Shown here: positions 1 to 6,168 of the stretch, one piece after another
How positions within the stretch are numbered: position 1 is the first letter of the stretch
How the letters are laid out: every line of letters begins with the position of its first letter
Source of the DNA: Pseudomonadota bacterium
GTDB taxonomy: Bacteria > Pseudomonadota > Alphaproteobacteria > Rhizobiales > Beijerinckiaceae
Length of the DNA stretch: 6,168 bases
Assembly: GCA_021780015.1 (NCBI GenBank)
Contig: JAJXZN010000252.1
Span: forward strand, 1 to 6,168
Direction of reading: 5' to 3'
Made by a program: the position numbers and the translations under genes
The notes under the pieces: generated by a model
Seen by the model: the letters and a program-made list of their open reading frames with translations, nothing else
Databases searched by the model: none
Told to the model about the DNA's origin: nothing

Positions 1-921
1 GAACTCGACACCAAGGTCGAGGAACTGCGCGCGCGCCTCGGCGAAGGCGGCGAGAATGCCGTCGCGAGCGAGGATCTGACCCGGCTCGAAATCCGCGCCG
101 AGAAAGCGCTGGCCGATCTCTATGCCAGCCTGACGCCTTGGCAGAAGACGCTCGTCGCGCGTCATCCGCAGCGGCCGCATTGTGCCGATTACATCTCGGG
201 CCTCGTTACCGACTTCACCCCGCTCGCGGGCGACCGGCTGTTCGGCGAGGATGCGGCGATCGTCGGCGGTTTCGCGCGCTTCCGCGGCACCTCCGTCTGC
301 GTGATCGGCCAGGAAAAGGGCAGCGATACCGAGACGCGGCTGAAGCACAATTTCGGCATGGCGCGGCCGGAGGGCTATCGCAAAGCCGTGCGGCTCATGG
401 AACTCGCCGACCGCTTTTCCCTGCCGGTGATCTCGCTCGTCGATACCGCCGGCGCCTTTCCCGGCGTCGATGCGGAAGAGCGCGGCCAGGCCGAGGCGAT
501 TGCGCGCTCGACCGATAAATCCCTGTCGCTCGGCGTCCCCAATGTCGCAGTGGTCATCGGCGAGGGCGGTTCGGGCGGTGCGATCGCCATTGCTGCCAGC
601 AATCGGGTGCTGATGCTGGAGCACGCGATTTATACCGTCGCCTCGCCGGAAGCCTCCGCCTCAATTCTTTGGCGCGATGCCTCAAGGGCGCAGGACGCCG
701 CAACGAATATGAAGATCACCGCGCAGGATCTGCTGCGCTTCGGCATTATCGATGCCATCATTTCGGAGCCGATCGGCGGCGCGCATCGCGATCCGGCGGC
801 GGCCATCGCCGCGACCGGCAATGCCATTGCTGCGGTCCTCGAAAGCCTCGGCAACATGCCGCCCGAGGCTTTGCGCGAGGCACGCGCCGATAAATTTCTC
901 GCGATGGGCCGAAAAATCTAA
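1..921 (+). CDS. accA: Acetyl-CoA carboxylase carboxyltransferase subunit alpha (5' end missing)
   Basis: AccA pairs with AccD to form the carboxyltransferase half of acetyl-CoA carboxylase, which moves CO2 from carboxybiotin on AccB to acetyl-CoA and gives malonyl-CoA for fatty acid synthesis in the cytoplasm. The reading frame is open from base 1 to the TAA at 919-921, giving 306 codons. Alphaproteobacterial AccA is usually about 315-320 residues, so only some 10-15 N-terminal residues lie outside the window. Fragment residues 1-45 are the charged helical N-terminal region. The crotonase-fold core follows, with NFGMARPEGYRKA (117-129), VDTAGAFPGVDAEERGQ (147-163), the glycine-rich GEGGSGGAIAIA (187-198) and SPEASASILWRDA (215-227). 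The last of these matches the oxyanion-hole region of the family. EPIGGAHRDP (256-265) is near the C-terminus. No frameshift or missing motif is seen. The start and promoter are outside the window. Identification is certain at family level. Confidence 0.97.
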   Translation, partial: ELDTKVEELRARLGEGGENAVASEDLTRLEIRAEKALADLYASLTPWQKTLVARHPQRPHCADYISGLVTDFTPLAGDRLFGEDAAIVGGFARFRGTSVCVIGQEKGSDTETRLKHNFGMARPEGYRKAVRLMELADRFSLPVISLVDTAGAFPGVDAEERGQAEAIARSTDKSLSLGVPNVAVVIGEGGSGGAIAIAASNRVLMLEHAIYTVASPEASASILWRDASRAQDAATNMKITAQDLLRFGIIDAIISEPIGGAHRDPAAAIAATGNAIAAVLESLGNMPPEALREARADKFLAMGRKI

Positions 922-924
922 GAC

Positions 925-948
925 AAAGGGCCTTGCGCCCTGTTTGAT
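925..948 (+). terminator. Weak terminator-like hairpin after accA
   Basis: Four bases after the accA stop, AGGGC (927-931) can pair with GCCCT (937-941) around a five-base loop, and the T-rich stretch GTTTGATT follows. The stem has only five base pairs and the T tract is interrupted. It could attenuate rather than stop transcription, and the next gene may still be reached by read-through. It is short enough to be a chance match in GC-rich DNA. Confidence 0.3.
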
Positions 949-1004
949 TCAGACCGCAATGCGTGCAAAGAGAGCGGCGCTCAGCCAGCCAATCTCGATT
1001 TCCG

Positions 1005-2213
1005 ATGAAATCGCAAGCGGTCAGCGGTCGATCCTTTGCCGTCGTTGAAGTCAGCCGCGAGCCCGCGGCCGTGCTTGCTGTTTGGGAAGAGCTCGAGGCC
1101 ATAGCGCCGGTCTCGATCTACCAGACGCGCGCCTTTCTCATCCCATGGCTCGAGACTTTGGGCGCGGCGCGGAAAATTGCGCCTCTATTCATTGCGGCGA
1201 AAAATCATGACGGCGCCCCCGTCATGCTTCTCTGTCTCGGCATCAGGGCCGTGGGGCCGTTGCGGATCGCCAGTTTCCTCGGTGATAAAGCCGCGAATTT
1301 CGATATGCCGCTATGGCGCCCGGATGTGGCCTGGACGCGCAAGGACCTCGAAGCCCTGCTGCACCATGCCGTTTCTCTGCTCGGCCCCGCCGCGCCCGAC
1401 GTTTTCGCATTGCGCGAACAGCCGCTCGAATGGCGGGGTATTCGCAATCCGATCGCACTCTTGCCGCACCAGCCGAGCCCCAATGTCGTGCCGGCGGCAA
1501 AATTGGAGGCGGACAGCAAAAGATATTTTGCGTCGCGATTGTCTTCCAATGCGCGGCGGAAGTTGCGTCAGCACGAGGCACGGTTGACGCACTTGCTGGG
1601 CCGCGTCGCATTGATCAGGAACGATACGACAGCCCGCGCCGATGCCATTCTCGGTGCTTTTTTTGCGCAGCGCACGGTCCGGTTTCGCCAACAAGGCATC
1701 AATGCGGATTTTTCCGATCCGGCCATGCAAGCCTTTTGGACGCGGCTCGCACGCCCCTCGTCAACGCCCGCTGCACTCGAATTCTATGGGCTCAGCGCCG
1801 GCGGCACGATCATCGCGACCGCTGCCGGGGCGACGCACGGCGGCCATTTCAGCGGCGCAGTGAATTCCATCGATACGCGACCCGAAATCGCGCGCCTCAG
1901 CCCCGGCACGCTGCTTTTCAACAAGCTGATTGCCCTCCAATGCGAAAAGAAGGTTGAAGGGTTCGACGGCGGCCCGGGCGAAGCGCTTTACAAAATGCGC
2001 TATTGCGATCAGGTGATCGGTCTTTTCGATGTTTTCGTGCCGGTGCGCTTCAAGGGTCGCGTCTTCGCGTCTCTGCGCGCTTCAAGCTTGCGATTGAAAC
2101 GCGCGATCAAGAAAAATCGGCGTCTCTTCGAATCGATCCGCTCGATAAAGCGCAGGCTCCATGCCCGGCGTTTTGGCGCCGAGATGATCGAAGAGAACAC
2201 CCCTTCCCGCTAA
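1005..2213 (+). CDS. GNAT-fold acetyltransferase-like protein, CelD/BcsL type
   Basis: This looks like a member of the family with a C-terminal BioF2-like or FemAB-like acetyltransferase domain (the CelD/BcsL group). Relatives often sit in polysaccharide or envelope loci and are assumed to acylate a sugar or amine, but substrates are mostly unknown. With the ATG at 1005 the protein has 402 residues. Residues 11-110 hold the N-terminal half of the fold. [16 protein letters not shown] (179-194) is the basic helix typical of the family. [12 protein letters not shown] (299-310) and [17 protein letters not shown] (319-335) match its acyl-CoA-side signature, where relatives read FD..G...YK..W.D. 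Residues 346-389 form a very basic tail. No signal peptide or membrane span is visible, so it is probably cytoplasmic. The start is uncertain: a GTG at 963 in the same frame would add 14 residues, and neither start has a clear ribosome binding site. The conserved part begins near [10 protein letters not shown], just after the ATG. No polysaccharide genes are adjacent, so the role cannot be read from context. Confidence 0.8.
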   Translation: MKSQAVSGRSFAVVEVSREPAAVLAVWEELEAIAPVSIYQTRAFLIPWLETLGAARKIAPLFIAAKNHDGAPVMLLCLGIRAVGPLRIASFLGDKAANFDMPLWRPDVAWTRKDLEALLHHAVSLLGPAAPDVFALREQPLEWRGIRNPIALLPHQPSPNVVPAAKLEADSKRYFASRLSSNARRKLRQHEARLTHLLGRVALIRNDTTARADAILGAFFAQRTVRFRQQGINADFSDPAMQAFWTRLARPSSTPAALEFYGLSAGGTIIATAAGATHGGHFSGAVNSIDTRPEIARLSPGTLLFNKLIALQCEKKVEGFDGGPGEALYKMRYCDQVIGLFDVFVPVRFKGRVFASLRASSLRLKRAIKKNRRLFESIRSIKRRLHARRFGAEMIEENTPSR

Positions 2214-3802
2214 TGCCGGAAGTGCCGCGCCCCGGTGAAGATCATGGCGAGGCCCGCCGCGTCCGCGGCATCGATGACGTCGCTGTCGCGCAACGAGCCG
2301 CCGGGCTGGATCACCGCCGTCGCGCCCGCGGCGGCGGCGGCGAGCAGGCCGTCGGCAAAGGGAAAGAAGGCGTCCGAGGCGACGACCGCGCCCTTGGCCA
2401 AGCTTTCCGGAAGACCGGCGGCTTTCGCCGCCTCGTCGGCTTTCTGGGCGGCGATGCGCGAGGAATCGACCCGGCTCATCTGCCCGGCGCCGATGCCCAC
2501 TGTCGCGCCGCCCTTGGCATAGACGATCGCGTTCGATTTGACGTGTTTGGCGACGCGGAAGCCGAATTTGAGATCGTCACGTTCGGCCTGCGTCGGGGCC
2601 CGCTTGGTGACGACCTGCAGATTCAAATCATCGACCAGCGCATTGTCGCGCCCCTGAACGAGGAAACCGCCGTTGACCGATCGGAAGGTCAATTCCTGCC
2701 GGCGCGGATCGGGCAGGCCGCCGGTGATTAGCAGTCGCAGATTGAGCTTGGTCGCGATGATCGCCCGCGCTTCTTCGCTCGCGTCCGGCGCGATGATCAC
2801 CTCAGTGAAGATTTTGATGATCTCGCGCGCCGTCTCGGCGTCGAGCGGACGGTTCAGCGCGATAATGCCGCCGAAGGCCGAGACCGGGTCGCTGCGCAAG
2901 GCAAGCCGATAAGCTTCCGCGAGGCTTGCTGCCTGGGCCGCGCCGCAGGGGTTGGCGTGTTTGATGATCGCCACCGCCGCGGTCGTGGCCGGATCGAATT
3001 CGCTGACGAGTTCGAGCGCCGCATCGGTATCGCCGACATTGTTGTAGGAGAGCTGCTTGCCCTGGATCTGTCGAGCGGTCGCAAGGCCGAAGCTCGGTTG
3101 CTCGTTGGCATAGAAGGCCGCCGCTTGGTGCGGGTTCTCGCCATAGCGCAGGGATTCAAGCTTGCGTCCGCCGAAGGCGCGATAATCAGGTGCCGTCTCG
3201 CCGATCTGCGCGGCCAGCCAATTGGAAATGCCGGCGTCGTAGACGGCGGTGCGGGCAAAGGCCTTCTGCGCCAGAGCGCGGCGGAAGGCGAGGCTCGTCT
3301 TGCCGCCACGCGCGTCGAGTTCGGCAAGAAGCCGCGGATAATCGGCGATATCGACGATCACGCTGACGGCATCGAAATTCTTCGACGCGGCGCGGATCAT
3401 GGCCGGACCGCCAATGTCGATATTCTCGACACATTCGTCGAAGCCCGCGCCCTTCGCGACCGTCGCCTCAAACGGATAGAGGTTGACGACGAGCAGATCG
3501 ATCGGCGCGATGCCATGCGCCAGCATCGCCGCCTCATGCTCGGGGTTCTCGCGGATCGCGAGCAGGCCGCCATGCACTTTCGGATGCAGGGTTTTCACCC
3601 GGCCGTCCATCATTTCCGGAAAGCCGGTGAGCTCCGAGACGTCGCGCGCGGCGATGCCCGCGGCGACAAGCGCTTTGTGTGTCCCGCCGGTCGAGACGAT
3701 CTCGATGCCGCGCCCGGCAAGCGCCGTGGCGAATTCGACGAGACCGGATTTGTCGGAGACGGAAATCAGGGCGCGGGCAATGGGATGAAGTTTTTCAGAC
3801 AT
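2210..3802 (-). CDS. purH: Bifunctional AICAR formyltransferase / IMP cyclohydrolase
   Basis: PurH carries out the last two steps of de novo purine synthesis. It formylates AICAR with 10-formyltetrahydrofolate to FAICAR, then closes the ring to IMP. The 530 residues match the usual bacterial length. Residues 10-145 form the MGS-like cyclohydrolase domain, with SVSDKSGL (14-21), STGGT (37-41) and [15 protein letters not shown] (67-81), whose Lys70-Thr71 are in the IMP-forming site. The transformylase domain follows from about 150, with [11 protein letters not shown] (216-226), [16 protein letters not shown] (250-265) and KHANPCGA (281-288), where Lys281-His282 match the catalytic pair. [11 protein letters not shown] (476-486) and the standard C-terminus TGARHFRH complete it. 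All expected motifs are present. The ATG at 3802 has a GAGAAGG ribosome binding site. It lies 67 bases after mtaB on the same strand, probably in one operon with dapF-mtaB. Its TAG interlocks with the TAA of the opposing acetyltransferase gene. Confidence 0.98.
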   Translation of the reverse strand: MSEKLHPIARALISVSDKSGLVEFATALAGRGIEIVSTGGTHKALVAAGIAARDVSELTGFPEMMDGRVKTLHPKVHGGLLAIRENPEHEAAMLAHGIAPIDLLVVNLYPFEATVAKGAGFDECVENIDIGGPAMIRAASKNFDAVSVIVDIADYPRLLAELDARGGKTSLAFRRALAQKAFARTAVYDAGISNWLAAQIGETAPDYRAFGGRKLESLRYGENPHQAAAFYANEQPSFGLATARQIQGKQLSYNNVGDTDAALELVSEFDPATTAAVAIIKHANPCGAAQAASLAEAYRLALRSDPVSAFGGIIALNRPLDAETAREIIKIFTEVIIAPDASEEARAIIATKLNLRLLITGGLPDPRRQELTFRSVNGGFLVQGRDNALVDDLNLQVVTKRAPTQAERDDLKFGFRVAKHVKSNAIVYAKGGATVGIGAGQMSRVDSSRIAAQKADEAAKAAGLPESLAKGAVVASDAFFPFADGLLAAAAAGATAVIQPGGSLRDSDVIDAADAAGLAMIFTGARHFRH

Positions 3803-3869
3803 CGAGCCTTCTCAAATCGTGCGCCGCGGCTTTAGCACGTCCGCGCAAGGTGCGGCAGGCGGCTTCTCG
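3803..3869 (-). other. mtaB-purH intergenic spacer
   Basis: This 67-base spacer has no hairpin followed by a T run, so nothing separates mtaB and purH transcription by intrinsic termination. It contains a small inverted repeat, CGTGC (3818-3822) with GCACG (3835-3839), and between its arms the 8-base palindrome GCCGCGGC. I could not find a convincing -35/-10 pair on the minus strand. A purH-specific promoter cannot be excluded. Confidence 0.4.
3807..3813 (-). promoter_or_regulatory. Ribosome binding site of purH
   Basis: On the minus strand GAGAAGG ends four bases before the ATG at 3802. The spacing is at the short end of the normal range, but the match to the anti-Shine-Dalgarno sequence is good and no other in-frame start is nearby. 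This supports the MSEKLHPIA start. Confidence 0.65.
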
Positions 3870-5153
3870 TCATGCCATCTCGGCAATTCGGCCAGCCGCG
3901 ACAAAGGGCTGCGCGGTCAGCATCGTTCCGTCATGGCCGGTGACGATGACCTCGGCCAATCGTCCCGCCGGAACGCCGCCGACGCGCGCTTTGGTGAAAT
4001 CCGCCGCCCGCGCGGTGCCGCCGCGCTCGGTCAGCACGGTCAGGCTCCGGCCGATCTGCGCGTCGAGATGGCGCTTGAGCGCGGCCGCGCCCGCGTGCCG
4101 CAAGAGCTTCGCCCGCGCGGCAATCACATCCGCCGGAAGCTGCGGCATCCGCGCGGCCGGCGTGCCGGGCCGCGGCGAGAACGGAAAGACGTGCAGATGC
4201 GTCAGCCCGCAATCGGCGACGAGCGCCAGGGTCTCGGCGAACATCGCTTCGGTCTCGGTCGGAAAACCGGCGATGAGATCGGCGCCGAAGACGACGTCCG
4301 GGCGCACTTTGCGGATCTCGGCGCAAAAGCGCACCGCGTCGGCGCGGCCGTGGCGGCGCTTCATCCGCTTGAGGATCATGTCGCTGCCGGCCTGCAAGGA
4401 AAGATGCAAATGCGGCATCAGCCGCGGCTCGGTCGCGATCGCATCGAGGAGGTCCTCGTCCGCCTCGATGCAGTCGATCGAGGAGAGCCGCAGCCGCGCC
4501 AGGCTGGGAGCGGCTTGCAAAATTGCCTTCGCCAGCCGGCCGAGGCCGGGCCTACCGTCGCTGTCGCGGCCATAGGCGGTAAGATCGACGCCGGTCAGCA
4601 CGATCTCCTGAAAACCCTGCGCAACGCAGTTTTGCGCCGCGGCGATGACCGCGTCGGCGGGAGTCGAGCGCGACGCGCCGCGGCCATAGGGAATGATGCA
4701 GAAGGTGCAGCGATGATCGCAGCCGGTCTGAATCGCGAGGAAGGCGCGGGTGTGATCCTCGACGCCGCCGAGTGCGGGTGGCGGCGCGCTGGCAGCGAAA
4801 ATATCGCCGACATCGACGCGCAGACCTTGGTCCGGCGCAAAAGCTTCGGCCGTCAGCTTCTCTGCATTGCCGAGAAGCCTAGCGACTTCGGGCATGGCGG
4901 CAAAATGCTGGGGCGCGGTCTGCACGGCGCAGCCGGTGACGATGATCTCGCAGTCCGGCGATTGCCGCTTGAGCCGGCGGATCGTCTGGCGTGCCTGGCG
5001 CGCCGCCTCGGCCGTGACGGCGCAGGTGTTGACGATGATAAGCTTGTCGCGGCCCGCGGCCTCGGCCGCGCGGCGCATCGCCTCGCCCTCCACGAGATTG
5101 AGCCGGCAGCCGAAATTGACGATTTCGATCTTGGAACGGGGCGCCGTGCTCAC
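3870..5153 (-). CDS. mtaB: tRNA t6A37 methylthiotransferase MtaB (radical SAM)
   Basis: MtaB inserts sulfur and a methyl group at C2 of N6-threonylcarbamoyladenosine 37, giving ms2t6A next to the anticodon of tRNAs that read ANN codons. It needs two 4Fe-4S clusters and S-adenosylmethionine. I start it at the GTG at 5153, giving 427 residues. This puts [12 protein letters not shown] at residues 8-19 as in relatives, overlaps the dapF stop as GTGA, and has a GAGGAAG site seven bases upstream. The N-terminal methylthiotransferase domain has Cys16, Cys44 and Cys75 for the auxiliary cluster. The radical SAM motif CDHRCTFC has Cys145, Cys149 and Cys152. [10 protein letters not shown] (249-258) and [16 protein letters not shown] (323-338) are typical. 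A C-terminal TRAM-like RNA-binding region covers about 370-427. FGCRLN and SLQAGSD favour MtaB over MiaB and RimO. An upstream in-frame ATG at 5204 would add 17 residues inside dapF and is less likely. Nothing is missing. Confidence 0.95.
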   Translation of the reverse strand: MSTAPRSKIEIVNFGCRLNLVEGEAMRRAAEAAGRDKLIIVNTCAVTAEAARQARQTIRRLKRQSPDCEIIVTGCAVQTAPQHFAAMPEVARLLGNAEKLTAEAFAPDQGLRVDVGDIFAASAPPPALGGVEDHTRAFLAIQTGCDHRCTFCIIPYGRGASRSTPADAVIAAAQNCVAQGFQEIVLTGVDLTAYGRDSDGRPGLGRLAKAILQAAPSLARLRLSSIDCIEADEDLLDAIATEPRLMPHLHLSLQAGSDMILKRMKRRHGRADAVRFCAEIRKVRPDVVFGADLIAGFPTETEAMFAETLALVADCGLTHLHVFPFSPRPGTPAARMPQLPADVIAARAKLLRHAGAAALKRHLDAQIGRSLTVLTERGGTARAADFTKARVGGVPAGRLAEVIVTGHDGTMLTAQPFVAAGRIAEMA

Positions 5154-6019
5154 GCCGTCGCTTCCTCGAAAAGAAGCGGCTCGAGCACGGTCTCGAATTC
5201 CCATTCGACCGGGCCGGCGAGCACGACTTGATCGTCGCTCTCGCGCCAGCTGACCGTCAAGTCGCCGCCCGGCAGGCTGACGATCGCGCTGCGGCCGGTC
5301 AGGCCTTGGCGCGCCGCCGCGACCAGCACGGCACAGGCGGCGGAGCCGCAGGCATAGGTCAGGCCTGCGCCGCGCTCCCAGACGGACACGACGATGTGAT
5401 CGCGGTCGAGCACGCGGGCGAACGAGATATTGGCGCGTTCCGGGAACAGCGGATCGCGCTCCAGTCTCGGGCCGAGGATGGAAAGATCATAGGCGTCGAG
5501 ATCTTTGACGAAGAAGACCGCGTGCGGATTGCCCATATTCACGGCCGCCGCCGATAGCGGCGCGCCGGCGGGTCCGATCGGGAAGGGGATTGCCGCCGTA
5601 TCGGCCACAGGCTGCGCGAGCGGGATCGCCTGCCAGCCGAATTTGGGCGGGCCCATCTCGACGGAAAAGCGCCGCGCGCCTTCGCGCCGGCATTCCAGGA
5701 TTCCATTCTGCGTCTCGACCCGCAGCGAGTCGCGGGCTTCGTCGTCGTGCAGCAGATACCAGGCGACGCAGCGGGTGCCGTTGCCGCAGGCGCCCGCCTC
5801 GCTGCCGTCGCGATTGTAGATGCGGACGTAGGCCTCGGTGCCGGGCGAAACCGGGGCATGCAGAACCATCAGCTGGTCGAAGCAAAGCTCCGGCGCCTGG
5901 GCGATGGCGCGCACCGTTTGCGCGTCCAATTCGTAGTTCGAATCGCGCAGATCGAGGATGACGATCGCGTTGCCGAGGCCGTTCATCTTGATCGCGGGCC
6001 TGCCCGCCAGGGGATGCAT
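5150..6019 (-). CDS. dapF: Diaminopimelate epimerase
   Basis: DapF converts LL-2,6-diaminopimelate to the meso form without a cofactor, supplying lysine synthesis and peptidoglycan cross-links. From the ATG at 6019 the product has 289 residues, a normal length. [13 protein letters not shown] (11-23) opens the first half. [19 protein letters not shown] (66-84) carries the first catalytic cysteine, Cys78. NMGNPHAV (161-168) and [17 protein letters not shown] (214-230) follow, the latter with the second catalytic cysteine, Cys224. Asn13, Asn69, Asn161, Asn164 and Asn197 fit the family's substrate-binding asparagines. In-frame ATGs at 6049 and 6076 would add 10 or 19 residues. I prefer 6019 because the family motif starts about ten residues later, a weak GGCGAG site lies seven bases upstream, and a candidate -10 box covers the 6049 ATG. 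It is the first gene of the minus-strand run, and its TGA overlaps the mtaB start. Confidence 0.96.
   Translation of the reverse strand: MHPLAGRPAIKMNGLGNAIVILDLRDSNYELDAQTVRAIAQAPELCFDQLMVLHAPVSPGTEAYVRIYNRDGSEAGACGNGTRCVAWYLLHDDEARDSLRVETQNGILECRREGARRFSVEMGPPKFGWQAIPLAQPVADTAAIPFPIGPAGAPLSAAAVNMGNPHAVFFVKDLDAYDLSILGPRLERDPLFPERANISFARVLDRDHIVVSVWERGAGLTYACGSAACAVLVAAARQGLTGRSAIVSLPGGDLTVSWRESDDQVVLAGPVEWEFETVLEPLLFEEATA
5161..5167 (-). promoter_or_regulatory. Ribosome binding site deciding the mtaB start
   Basis: GAGGAAG on the minus strand lies seven bases before the GTG at 5153, within the last codons of dapF. It is the best ribosome binding site near mtaB and selects the GTG over the ATG at 5204. 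Its position inside dapF implies that ribosomes finishing dapF can reload on mtaB. Confidence 0.75.
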
Positions 6020-6046
6020 TGGAAATCTCGCCACAAGTTTGCGCCT

Positions 6047-6076
6047 CATATAGGACAAAGCTGCCGGGGAGGCCAA
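6047..6076 (-). promoter_or_regulatory. Candidate promoter of dapF-mtaB(-purH)
   Basis: On the minus strand TTGGCC (6076-6071) and TATATG (6052-6047) are 18 bases apart, and each matches four of six bases of the sigma-70 consensus. Transcription would begin near 6040, about 20 bases before the preferred dapF start, leaving a short leader with GGCGAG at 6032-6027. The location in a divergent intergenic region is right, but the match is modest, and alphaproteobacterial promoters are hard to call by eye. Confidence 0.35.
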
Positions 6077-6089
6077 GGATTGCCGGCAG
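6061..6089. repeat. Inverted repeat in the divergent control region
   Basis: CTGCCGG (6061-6067) and CCGGCAG (6083-6089) are perfect inverted repeats separated by 15 bases. The right arm also overlaps the self-complementary octamer TGCCGGCA (6081-6088), and a related GGCAGCCGG follows at 6099-6107. The left arm lies in the spacer of the candidate dapF promoter, so it could be an operator. GC-rich DNA yields such matches often, and no T run makes it a terminator. Confidence 0.3.
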
Positions 6090-6109
6090 TCATTGTACGG
6101 CAGCCGGAT

Positions 6110-6117
6110 GGAGAAGG
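6110..6117 (+). promoter_or_regulatory. Ribosome binding site of the rightmost gene
   Basis: GGAGAAGG ends three bases before the ATG at 6121, so its GGAG core is seven bases from the start. It shares the AGAAGG core with the purH site and strongly supports a real gene start here. Confidence 0.7.
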
Positions 6118-6120
6118 TGC

Positions 6121-6168
6121 ATGAAACGGCTTTGGGTTGGATGGCTGGCTGCGGCGCTGATGCTGGCC
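6121..6168 (+). CDS. Start of a gene with a signal-peptide-like N-terminus (3' end missing)
   Basis: Only the first 16 codons are in the window: [17 protein letters not shown] short basic start (Lys2, Arg3) followed by a hydrophobic, alanine- and leucine-rich stretch is what the first half of a Sec signal peptide looks like, so the product is probably exported or membrane-anchored. No cleavage site or lipobox is reached. The strong ribosome binding site upstream supports the start. It is transcribed away from dapF, so the roughly 100 bases between them must hold its promoter, although I could not assign one. The function cannot be told from this fragment. Confidence 0.7.
   Translation, partial: MKRLWVGWLAAALMLA

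Noticed and set aside
138..518. An overlapping plus-strand open frame within accA
   Set aside because: It is an out-of-frame, arginine- and alanine-rich translation of accA, whose own frame carries all family motifs.
2326..2343. A GCG triplet run resembling a simple-sequence repeat
   Set aside because: It encodes the alanine run of the PurH segment [15 protein letters not shown], which is normal for the family, so it needs no other explanation.
2003..3835. Two long plus-strand open frames (242 and 292 codons) opposite purH
   Set aside because: Both are in codon register with purH and are explained by the same lack of TTA, CTA and TCA codons. They have no recognisable domain, while purH is complete.
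5154..5204. An N-terminal extension of MtaB starting at the ATG at 5204
   Set aside because: It would lie inside dapF and add residues before the conserved [12 protein letters not shown] start. The GTG at 5153 has the better ribosome binding site and the typical GTGA overlap.
3819..5231. A 470-codon open frame on the plus strand opposite mtaB, longer than mtaB itself
   Set aside because: It is in exact codon register with mtaB on the other strand. In that register antisense stops arise only from sense TTA, CTA or TCA codons, which are rare in GC-rich genomes. The translation is rich in Arg, Gly, Ala and Asp without family motifs, whereas mtaB has full catalytic motifs.
6020..6076. Longer DapF forms starting at 6049 or 6076
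   Set aside because: The family begins about ten residues before the KMNGLGN motif, which fits the ATG at 6019. The added region overlaps a candidate promoter and looks unlike conserved DapF sequence.

Overview
The window is an ordinary chromosomal stretch of a GC-rich alphaproteobacterium. The AccA, PurH and DapF proteins read like Hyphomicrobiales (Rhizobiales) versions, and a Beijerinckiaceae- or Methylocystaceae-like host is a guess from memory of such proteins, not a result. Codons strongly favour G or C in the third position. I see no mobile element, CRISPR array, tRNA, rRNA or plausible new multi-gene system. No stretch over about 100 bases lacks a gene.

Layout. Plus strand, 1-921: the 3' part of accA (acetyl-CoA carboxylase carboxyltransferase alpha), cut by the window edge and followed by a weak terminator-like hairpin. 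Plus strand, about 1005-2213: a GNAT-fold acetyltransferase-like protein of the CelD/BcsL type, the least characterised gene here. Its stop codon interlocks with that of purH, which arrives from the other side. Minus strand, reading leftward from 6019: dapF, then mtaB (4-base GTGA overlap with dapF), a 67-base gap, then purH. Plus strand, from 6121: the first 16 codons of a gene diverging from dapF, beginning like an exported protein.

Functionally this is housekeeping: malonyl-CoA synthesis (AccA), meso-diaminopimelate for lysine and peptidoglycan (DapF), 2-methylthio modification of t6A37 in tRNA (MtaB), and the last two steps to IMP (PurH). dapF and mtaB are almost certainly co-transcribed and translationally coupled. 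purH probably belongs to the same transcript, because no terminator is visible in the short gap. The genes share no single pathway, so the minus-strand cluster looks like a housekeeping operon. The points worth a second look are gene-junction architecture, one unassigned acyltransferase-like protein, and the divergent control region at 6020-6120.
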